This document shows, piece after piece, positions 8,258 through 14,903 of a stretch of DNA of 14,903 nucleotides. The translations under genes were made by a program, and so were the position numbers. Source of the stretch: Saccoglossus kowalevskii (Eukaryota; Hemichordata; Enteropneusta; Harrimaniidae); the NCBI RefSeq assembly GCF_000003605.2, contig NW_003155260.1, forward strand, positions 247,492 through 262,394, in the 5' to 3' direction. Within the stretch, counting starts at the first letter, position 1, and each line of letters opens with the position of its first letter. The notes under the pieces are model-generated. The model saw only the letters and a list, made by a program, of their open reading frames with translations. It had not been told where the DNA came from and searched no databases.

Positions 8258-8869
8258 CTATTGCTTCGTTGTTGCCATGGTCTGCCGCTCATCATCGTCA
8301 AGTTTTAAGTTATATCGATATTCAAAAGTTGGAGTATTCTTATTCAAAACATGCGTGTTTGACACGGAATTGCTGTACAGATCACGGCTACTATTCGTAT
8401 CAATCGGTTCATTTGGGACATTTCTTGTAATTACTTGCTCGGACGTCATGCTCTTTTTCGAATGGTCATTACTCAGAGCGACTGTATTGGAAGCATGCTT
8501 TACACTTAATGCTTGTGACAGTTTATTAAAACAATCTCTGGGACTAGATTTAATCGGTGGCAGGGGTATTTTTGCCACCGGGCATAATTTCCCTTTGTCA
8601 AAACACTTCTCGGCAGTAATTTTTTGATGAAGTCGACGAGGGTTTTCCATTGAGCGCAACCCTTTATTTGGAGCATGGGTTTTCTTCAACGGCAAAAGAC
8701 CAGCGTTTTCAGTTACTGAAAGTTTCGGTTCAAACATGTCAATCTTGTTAGATATTCTTATATATTTTAACTGCTTCTCGAGCGAAACGTCCTTGGTCTT
8801 CCATTCCAGTGGCTTCAGATAGTAGGGTTTCGCATGTACCCGACTTTTTAATTTCAGCAGGTGCTGTGC
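8258..8869 (-). CDS. Exon 3 (terminal) of the three-exon gene
   Basis: This is 612 bp in one open frame from AQHLLKLKSR at the acceptor to DDDERQTMATTKQ and the TAG at 8258-8260. The first 44 codons precede the first internal ATG (8737), so a start-to-stop ORF scan misses them. The strong pyrimidine-rich acceptor directly upstream supports the boundary. Residues after about 50 of this exon become polar and repetitive in composition (Ser, Asn, Thr, Lys). The antisense open frame 8277-8627 is a shadow of it. Confidence 0.85.
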   Translation of the reverse strand, partial: AQHLLKLKSRVHAKPYYLKPLEWKTKDVSLEKQLKYIRISNKIDMFEPKLSVTENAGLLPLKKTHAPNKGLRSMENPRRLHQKITAEKCFDKGKLCPVAKIPLPPIKSSPRDCFNKLSQALSVKHASNTVALSNDHSKKSMTSEQVITRNVPNEPIDTNSSRDLYSNSVSNTHVLNKNTPTFEYRYNLKLDDDERQTMATTKQ

Positions 8870-10350
8870 CTGTAAACAAAAAAATAATGTATACCGTGAC
8901 CAAGTGTCACGTAGCTACCTATGAGTCTGGCTGGCACAGCAAGAACGGGGTGCACTAACATAATGGAATCACATTCCTTCGTAACTATTTTCACATTCGA
9001 GGGCATATGAACATCAAAAGAATGATGACATGTGGCAATTCCGTTGGAAAGTTTTATAAATAACGCCTACTTGTTGGCTTTAACGTACAAAATACATAAT
9101 TTACATGCACCATACTTGATAGTACATCATTAATATATCACCAGCAAACGAATTGTTGTAATCCCACATAGTGTCCCTGGCTAAATCAAATCACACTCAA
9201 GAGGATAATTCTCTGGATCGCCAACAATTTCCAATTAATATCCAGAAAGGGAGCCTCCGGACACGAGAGGCCTTGTACAGATGTACTTGTGACTCAACAG
9301 CTTACGATAAGACCAAGCGTGCCGGGGGCGTGTATTACATGGTGGTATATCTAGCAGACGAGGCCAATTACACAGTGGTGTGTCGAATACCTCAATCAGT
9401 TGTGTAAAGGAATGCATGCGCGAGTATGATCAACTGGTTAGTCAGCAATAGCAGAACCGATCAACACAGGAAATGTCAAGCAGGGTCAAACGTTAACACC
9501 TATATCTACTTAATAAATCACAACATGGTTTAGTCAATATATGAACAGGTCGCCACCTTACCCTACGCACGGTTTTCTTAGTATGTCGGTTATGTAACGG
9601 CCAATAGACTAACCCAGTTATGCCAGTCTCTTGCACAGGAGGTGGCAGTTCGATGCTCAGCTTGTCAGTTAGTTTCTTTCTGGTTTGTATTCTCTGCTTT
9701 GCCTGCAACGATACACTGACTCAGTACCGATGTATATATTCATTCCATTTAATCTGGTGTACATCATATTTGAGTCATCCTGACCCACAATAATATAAAA
9801 GGGAGACACCGCACACATCTCACTTAATATCTATCACCCTGGAATCAACAGACTGTAACAATGTTAAAAGTGTATCAAACTTTCATACTAGAAATTATTA
9901 CCGATATTAGAGATTTTAAGATATAGTACCACTGGAATCAGATTGCATCAACACGCAAAATGCACCCAGCTTCGGTACTTAGTCTAGAAGATATTACCAC
10001 AACTATCGAAGCGGTAAATGTATTGGGCTCCTTGGAAACAGCAGACTGTTAATTTTTAACACTTTTTATTAACTTTGAGAGTATACGTCTGCTGATAATA
10101 TTGGAGACTCCAATAATATCCAAAATTGAATATTATATACACTGTGTTCGATGTGTAATCATGAAAAACAGCAATGCACACTGTGGTGTTACCTCTCTAT
10201 ACGGGTATATGTCGTGGACACAAGTGCAAATAAATAACATAAATAACAAAAAGTATGATATAATTTACAAGGTATCGCATATCATCTTACCCTGCGTTTA
10301 AAAAAGTCCGTGTACGAAGTCAAAACGGTTGACGTCAGCCTTCCTTCCAT
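8258..10350 (-). CDS. Three-exon gene encoding an unrecognised ~270-residue basic protein
   Basis: The gene was rebuilt from splice signals: exons 10350-10291 (60 bp), 9702-9562 (141 bp) and 8869-8258 (612 bp). They give 20 + 47 + 203 residues plus a TAG stop. Both introns (588 and 692 bp) are GT-AG and fall between codons, so the frame is continuous without adjustment. Residues 1-111 are rich in Lys/Arg (KRRAKQRIQTRKK, HTKKTVRRAQHLLKLKSR) with a PPP turn and aromatic patches (LVYWPLHNRH, AKPYYLKPLEW); this half looks like the conserved part. Residues 112-270 are low-complexity, Ser/Asn/Thr-rich and probably disordered, with KIPLPPIKSS and an acidic DDDE near the end. There is no signal peptide or membrane segment, so it is likely cytoplasmic or nuclear (inference). 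An in-frame upstream ATG at 10371 would add MYTVDRS; an in-frame stop lies at 10393-10395. I do not recognise the family. Confidence 0.8.
8870..9561 (-). other. Intron 2 of the three-exon gene (692 bp, phase 0)
   Basis: It begins GTAAGGTGG and ends in a long T-rich tract plus GTTTACAG (8870-8890), a strong acceptor. A 78-codon plus-strand open frame (9171-9407) lies inside, opens without ATG and has no recognisable content, so it is not called. Confidence 0.7.
9562..9702 (-). CDS. Exon 2 of the three-exon gene
   Basis: This is 141 bp, exactly 47 codons, starting AKQRIQTRKK and ending HTKKTVRR. The acceptor is CGTTGCAG before GCA; the donor is CGTAGG followed by GTAAGG. It is richer in GC than the flanking introns. 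The longer open frame around it (9493-9708) simply runs through both splice sites. Confidence 0.8.
9703..10290 (-). other. Intron 1 of the three-exon gene (588 bp, phase 0)
   Basis: It begins GTAAGATG and ends TATCGTTGCAG on the minus strand; the pyrimidine tract is weak. Inside is a 27-bp imperfect palindrome (10094-10120) whose central arms ATTGGAG/CTCCAAT are perfect around one base. No other features are seen. Confidence 0.7.
10291..10350 (-). CDS. Exon 1 (coding part) of the three-exon gene
   Basis: It encodes MEGRLTSTVLTSYTDFFKRR. The donor reads CGCAGG then GTAAGATG (gt at 10289-10290), a good match to the consensus. The ATG at 10350 has G at +4 but T at -3. The alternative ATG at 10371 is in frame, with T at -3 and T at +4. 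I prefer 10350 only weakly. The codons for Leu-Thr-Ser contain a perfect CRE octamer TGACGTCA (10330-10337). Confidence 0.75.
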
Positions 10351-10397
10351 TGATCGATCTACAGTGTACATACACAGAATAAAATGGATGTGTCACT

Positions 10398-10493
10398 GGT
10401 TATGAACATATAAAAATGAAATAACCATAACCGGAGCACAATGCAACGCGTCTGGTTTGTTGAGTGCACTGCTCTATTATGGTAACTATAACC
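10398..10493 (-). promoter_or_regulatory. Presumed promoter region of the three-exon gene with repeated GGTTAT motifs
   Basis: Just upstream of the start, the minus strand carries GGTTAT at 10493-10488 and, as a direct pair, at 10432-10427 and 10426-10421. A reverse copy lies at 10398-10403. A weak TATA-like TTTTTATATG (10417-10408) lies 37-46 bases before the upstream ATG. Repeated hexamers close to a start may be factor-binding sites, but no factor can be named with confidence. Confidence 0.25.
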
Positions 10494-12184
10494 AGATGTG
10501 TTCCTAGTAGGCCGTCATAATCAGAGACGACAATATCACAGCAACACAGCTAATTGCCTGTAACCCGGCATGGATTAATACCAGACCTAAGGCAACACGA
10601 TTAATGGCAATCCGAAAATAAGGTTAATAAGTGTTGTTATAAGAGGTTTCTTTCAAACCCTTGATTCACAAGTCATTGAATAGAAAATAATGTTTGCTCA
10701 ACAAACAACTGTATAAAAACCATGAACAGCAGCATATTAGATATTGATAAACGCCTTTCAATTTCAACAAAAATGGAACCGAATGACCGCATTGAGTTGT
10801 TTTTGATCATTATATGCTACAAATAATATCGATTCATCAGCAAGAGTATAAATCCCGAAATCCATAGCTGCCCAATGAATCGGTGTGGGTATACATATCA
10901 ATCTGTTGTCAAAACAGGTCAGTGTAAACACCGTCCGTCAACACCTCAGCGACAGATGCATAAACAAATCATTACCCCGGTAAACAAGTGACACCTGGCG
11001 TACAAAAGATTTAAACGCTCGGTTTGTTATAATTCCGCCCAATAGGCATAAATATTTAGTCAAGAAGCTTTGTTGCCAGATCTGCGACAATCAACAGAAA
11101 CCCGAAAAAGAAGAAAAGCATATATCAGCGAGTATACCATTAACTGCATTTTAAACTTGCACCCACAGGAAATAATAAGCATGTTGTTAAGCGGCATGCG
11201 ACCCCTAGTGAACGTTATACAGTGTGTAGTTATATTTCAACAGGATGAGATGCCATAACATCAAGTGAAATGCACAATGTTGACACGCACGACCCTTTAC
11301 TGCAGTTATCATAACAATTAATAATGAAACAAAAACAGTAAGGACTTGTTATTAGAATTGTCTGCATTGCTGTCACATCGCATGACTATCACAGCCATTG
11401 ACGTATAAGTTCAAATACACTCACAGTGAAGCCCGCGTGTATATAATGACGTACTTATATTATTAAGTATAAGTTTCACCGTTCCCAAAGTATTGTTTGT
11501 TGTAGGGTTTCAGAATTAATAATTACGGTTCATAAACATACAATAAGTGATATAATAACAACTTTCCTTCAAGACCTGCCGGTATGGTGTACTACTACAT
11601 AAAGCTTACATATATTAAAGATGAAATCAATATCGAAAAAATCAAGTACCAAGAGACCAGGTCTAACATTTGGAGGAGGGAGAGCTTACTATTAAGCTAT
11701 GCTACCCGGAAAGCATATTGTGAATAGCTCGTTATAAGTGACTAATACAATGAAAAAAAGGGAATTCCGCCAGCTGCTTACTGCTAGTTTTGTCATTGAT
11801 TTGATGTGACGTTCTTCTTCCGATCAATAACGCTTCACGCATGCTCGTGGGAACGGAACTAAGATGCCAATACATAAGAGTACGATGAATCAGCGCCCTG
11901 CTGGGACAAATTAATGGTTAAAAGAAATACCATTTACGTCTTATTGTGAAGGTTGTTTATGGTTATTCACAAATTAGTTTACTCCAGAACACAATTTCAA
12001 TTATGTATGGTTCCATCAAAGTAAATTCTATCATAAGCAGTGCAAGCAGTCAAAGAAAACACACTACTGAAACTATTCAGACTCTGTAAACATATATGTA
12101 TCTGATGAGATAATTTAACAAATGGAATTTCTTAATTAATACTCGTTGGAAAACATATTATTACACCCGTCACAACCATTAACC

Positions 12185-12202
12185 ATTTGTCACGAGACAA
12201 AT
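12185..12202. repeat. Short perfect hairpin
   Basis: ATTTGTC (12185-12191), ACGA loop, GACAAAT (12196-12202). Seven perfect pairs with a four-base loop. It is isolated in intergenic DNA and of unknown relevance. Confidence 0.6.
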
Positions 12203-13151
12203 CGATTGTCAATTGTAGTCGGCCTCTGCTTCGTCCCACCGGCAATCAATATTGTATTTGCTTTACGTACTTAATGGAAAGTTGTTATGTCAATGCTGTC
12301 AAAGTGAGTCACTCATACTGCTTCTGTTCCTCGCTAACTTGATACGAACAAATATTATGGAGATAAAGAAAGAAAGTTGACATTAAATCTATTCATTACT
12401 ATATCATTTATTTGATCAAGAATTATGGCATACTTAAATAATTTAATTAATAATCTAATTACTGCCACTGTGAGGTGTTTAATTTAACGTGTTATCACGT
12501 GTTGACTAACAATCAGATTGCATGTCATTCATAGCTACCTTGTGTCAACAAAACGTCATCAATCACTTCCGATACGAAGACGCTTAGACTAGATCTACTG
12601 ATACATTCTTCAATAATTGTGAATTCATAATTGATAAACTTTTAATGGTGTATATGTCTATTTCACTTTTCTATGTATCATATTTCAAAATAATAGAGCA
12701 GTATTCATATCAAATGTATGGTTTTGTTTTATGTTTCTCCATGTAAATGATAATTTTATTGATAATTTTCCTTGTATATTTCAGTAAGTACACACACTTT
12801 ATATTAGCAATATCATTGAGTGGGCGGTTTTGACATGTGGGAAGGAATTTAGGGATCTTATAGGATAAATTTCTATAATAATTTGACACAAGTTCATATG
12901 AGAATTGTTGTTAGGGTAAAGGGGCACTTGTTATTTGTACTTTACTGAGTCAAGGAAGCCTTTCACATTGAATTGTAGAGTTAAAGTTGACTGTTTACCT
13001 ATTTATCATCATAAAACAACTAAGTATGATTTCCAATTCTAACTATAATACAATTAATATGGCAGAGGCAGAGTGATCAACTTTCAGATCACCTCAACCT
13101 TTCAACAAAATAAACTTCAGAAATAATGACTTTTCATGGTTGTAGATCTTC

Positions 13152-13167
13152 AAATAAATATTTATTT
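13152..13167. repeat. 16-bp AT palindrome carrying AATAAA on both strands
   Basis: AAATAAATATTTATTT is a perfect palindrome, so it presents AATAAA in both directions. It lies more than 750 bp downstream of the coiled-coil gene's stop codon, which is further than needed given the nearer signals at 13807-13817. It may be chance in AT-rich DNA. Confidence 0.5.
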
Positions 13168-13806
13168 TATTTAACACAAAATTTAGTATGAATGAAAAAA
13201 ACAAAACAATAAATCAATGACCAAGAAAAACAAAAAAAATACTAGTAGTCTAAACTAAAGCTTTGAAATCAAATCAATAAATGTTTCCAAGCAGTTGACA
13301 ATGAACCTATCTTCAGTGATGAGCAAGCACTTCAATTTCCCTAGAGCTGATAACTTGCAAATGCTTCCATAGTCTGTAAGTTTTTCAATTGGCAATATTT
13401 CTTACACACAACCAGCAATTACATGCATATTATCTTGATTCGTACCACATTCGATGGTTTGTTGGGTTCGCATTTATGGATTCTACCTATTTTGTGAATG
13501 GTAACCTGAATGGTGACGGGTGTTGTGCATGAGATACATGCATGAGTCCCATATTAACAAAAATGCATGTCGACTTTGATTATTGCACAGACCAACACAT
13601 ACAAATTGGAGAAGCTACCGATTTAGTTTTAACTAAAGGCAATTCCTGTGGTGGTTGTAATGTATTGAATGACTTTAAGCAGTCACTATTTATTGCACAC
13701 CAGTTCAAAACTCACATCCATACTTGCCATTCTTAAACAACAAAATCTTGCATATGCATGGTTTGACAACCACTGCCCTTGAATGAACAATGCAATTTTT
13801 TATTTT

Positions 13807-13817
13807 TTTATTTTATT
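13807..13817 (-). terminator. Two overlapping AATAAA polyadenylation signals of the coiled-coil gene
   Basis: The minus strand reads AAATAAAATAAAA, giving two overlapping AATAAA hexamers about 115-125 bases beyond the stop codon at 13931-13933. That distance suits a short 3' untranslated region. The AT-rich surroundings raise the chance of a coincidental match. Confidence 0.45.
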
Positions 13818-13930
13818 TAAAAGAGTATTTAGAAGTGAGTATGAGGTGTTCATCTTGACAAGTAGTGACATTAGGAGCTATGAAATGAGTTAAATTAAAG
13901 TTTTGGACAGTAATTTACATGTTTAACTTC

Positions 13931-14065
13931 TTACTCCTTTATATGATTTCGTAATTCAGCAATACTTGTTTCTAGCTCGCAGGCTTCTTCATTCCACTGT
14001 TTATTCCTAACCTGTGCTTCTTTCACTTGACGCTTCAGTCTAGTAAGTTGGGCCTGGTTTCTCTT
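13931..14065 (-). CDS. Terminal exon of the coiled-coil gene
   Basis: 135 bp: 44 codons and TAA. It begins KRNQAQLTRLKRQ and ends ELRNHIKE. The acceptor CTTTCCACACAG is good. Leu/Val/Ile spacing continues the heptad pattern to the last residues, so the coiled coil reaches the C-terminus. Confidence 0.78.
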   Translation of the reverse strand, partial: KRNQAQLTRLKRQVKEAQVRNKQWNEEACELETSIAELRNHIKE

Positions 14066-14759
14066 CTGTGTGGAAAGAAAGAATTAAAAATAAACAACTT
14101 AATTTGCCCAATGTGTCAAATTATGTTTTGTCAATTGTTTTTTAAACTATGCATCCCTACAATTATTCAATGTGTTTAAAAAGTAAAAGTAAGAATCAAC
14201 GAAGATTTAAAATGAAATGACATATGCACTGAAATATGGTAATGGTTTCTGAAACTAGCCTGTAATATGTCTATATCCTGTTTTATTTTTGCTTCTCTGT
14301 CTTGGGTGACTTTCAGCTACAACAACAACATGGTGATTAGTACTGATGCATGAATGATTCAAATGTGTTATCAATAAATGTATAAAATTAAAATGATTTG
14401 AAGGATAAAAAATACCAAAGCTTTATGAATGCTGTAATATTCATAATGCACAATAGCTATAATCAATAATTTCATGATTTCACACAGAAATTCACATATG
14501 TTAGTATGCAAAACACACTTTAATTACATTACTGTATGTATGATATACAGTACCTTATACAATTCCGATTCCATATATATTTTTAATAAACTTTTTTCCA
14601 TTTAATTACTTTTACTTACCTTTTCTTTCTTCTGCACGATTTCTTTATTTACCCTAATTTCTTTGGCTTTGAGTGCATTAATTTCACTTTGCAATATTCT
14701 TTCTGATTCACCAGTCAACATTTTTTCCGTGTGCTCAGAGTTAGTCTTCAGTTCTTGCA
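13931..14759 (-). CDS. 3' part of a coiled-coil protein gene (5' end outside the window)
   Basis: Three exons on the minus strand: 14759-14620 (140 bp), 14316-14260 (57 bp) and 14065-13931 (135 bp, TAA stop). They join in phase to encode the last 109 full residues. The segment is almost wholly charged or polar with regularly spaced Leu/Ile/Val, as in a long helical coiled coil: ILQSEINALKAKEIRVNKEI, then KQDIDILQ, then RLKRQVKEAQVRNKQW and ELETSIAELRNHIKE at the C-terminus. The incoming phase leaves two bases (TG) of a split codon at 14759, so at least one more exon lies upstream beyond 14903. Coiled-coil proteins have many roles (cilia, centrosome, motor adaptors), and this C-terminal piece does not identify one. 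Confidence 0.72.
14066..14259 (-). other. Putative GC-AG intron of the coiled-coil gene (194 bp)
   Basis: It starts GCTAGT and ends TTTCCACACAG. GC donors are a minority class of introns in animals and usually have otherwise strong matches; this one differs from the ideal GCAAGT only at the third base. It is inferred from phase and protein continuity. Confidence 0.55.
14260..14316 (-). CDS. 57-bp penultimate exon of the coiled-coil gene
   Basis: Nineteen codons, LKVTQDREAKIKQDIDILQ, between a TTGTTGTAG acceptor and a CAG followed by GCTAGT. Both ends are phase 0. A normal GT donor is absent at the required place. The nearest GT (CTA then GTTTCAG) would shift the last exon out of frame and stop after a few codons. 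The GC donor keeps the coiled-coil pattern running. Confidence 0.62.
14317..14619 (-). other. Intron of the coiled-coil gene (303 bp, phase 0)
   Basis: GTAAGT donor, TTGTTGTTGTAG acceptor. Very AT-rich and without recognisable insertions. Confidence 0.7.
14620..14759 (-). CDS. Antepenultimate-type exon of the coiled-coil gene
   Basis: It encodes 46 codons after a two-base partial codon, beginning QELKTNSEHTEKMLTGESER and ending VQKKEK. The donor GAAAAG then GTAAGT is a perfect consensus. The acceptor TTGTTAAAG has only a modest pyrimidine tract; an in-frame TAA in the intron not far upstream shows the exon must begin about here. Confidence 0.75.
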
Positions 14760-14792
14760 CTTTAACAAGTAAAGTTTAAGATAAAAAGTTTC

Positions 14793-14903
14793 ATAATAAT
14801 AATAATAAGTATGCACTTATATAGCGCCATATATCCAAAATAAATGTTCATAGGCGCTTTACAAGACAAAAAATAAATAAAAATATTAAATCATGAATAA
14901 AAC
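14793..14903 (+). repeat. (AAT)n-headed dispersed repeat, cut by the window end
   Basis: An AAT microsatellite (about 14795-14809) is followed by GCACTTATATAGCGCC and, 24 bp after AGCGCC, by GGCGCTTTACAA. AGCGCC (14823-14828) and GGCGCT (14853-14858) are inverted. This block, trinucleotide tail plus TTATATAGCGCC and GGCGCTTTACA, is a very common dispersed repeat in marine invertebrate genomes as I recall it; I cannot assign a family name. It sits in an intron of the coiled-coil gene. Confidence 0.55.

Larger units (their letters stand above)
10500..13800. other. Long intergenic stretch between the two genes
   Basis: About 3.3 kb of AT-rich DNA. I see two short palindromes (12185-12202 and 13152-13167), A-rich runs near 13190-13240, and isolated open frames of about 62-64 codons (11070-11258 and 13542-13736, plus strand) with no splice context or recognisable domain. 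The base composition becomes still richer in A and T from about 12,400 onward. No RNA gene is recognised. Confidence 0.5.

Noticed and set aside
8277-8627. 116-codon plus-strand open frame
   Set aside because: Antisense shadow of the terminal exon of the three-exon gene.
9171-9407. 78-codon plus-strand open frame within intron 2
   Set aside because: Opens with GTG and not ATG, has no family resemblance and no convincing splice boundaries. A nested gene cannot be excluded but is not supported.
10330-10337. Perfect CRE octamer TGACGTCA
   Set aside because: It lies inside coding exon 1 of the three-exon gene, so it is not reported as a separate regulatory site.
13542-13736. 64-codon plus-strand open frame containing a CGGC motif
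   Set aside because: ATG-initiated, but it has no domain, exon structure or promoter. Possibly an old mobile-element piece, which I could not support.

Overview
The window looks like AT-rich, gene-poor nuclear DNA from an invertebrate animal. The evidence is: coding exons of 57-612 bp bounded by GT-AG (once GC-AG) splice signals in matching phase; satellite and minisatellite arrays; worn dispersed repeats resembling ones I know from marine invertebrate genomes, molluscs especially; and no bacterial operon structure. The host assignment (lophotrochozoan, perhaps a mollusc) is inference from repeat flavour only.

Layout. 1-1177: a tandem satellite of about 57-bp monomers that runs off the left edge. 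It is organised as a 451-bp higher-order repeat of eight monomers, present twice (1-451 and 452-902, six substitutions, no indels), followed by two typical and three decayed monomers. 1178-8150: no convincing gene. It holds an hAT-like transposon fragment (about 1790-2054), a diverged pair of about 270-305-bp repeats (3444-3710 and 3933-4238), a nine-copy 24-bp minisatellite (4727-4942) that creates false ORFs in four frames, a 22-bp tandem duplication (6508-6548), a worn dispersed repeat (about 6620-6815), and one weak minus-strand ORF with a signal-peptide-like start (7724-7978).

8258-10371: a three-exon gene on the minus strand, rebuilt here from splice signals. Exons are 10350-10291, 9702-9562 and 8869-8258, with phase 0 at both junctions. 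It encodes a protein of about 270 residues (277 from an in-frame upstream ATG), basic at the N-terminal side and low-complexity at the C-terminal side. I do not recognise the family. 10372-13800: about 3.4 kb of intergenic AT-rich DNA with a few palindromes and promoter-like motifs.

13931-14759: the last three recognisable exons of a second minus-strand gene encoding a charged coiled-coil protein. Its 5' part lies beyond the right edge. One of its introns appears to use a GC donor. The upstream intron carries an (AAT)n-headed dispersed repeat (14793-14903).

Both genes are read right to left. Nothing in the sequence shows that they work together. I see no rRNA, tRNA, CRISPR or viral gene.
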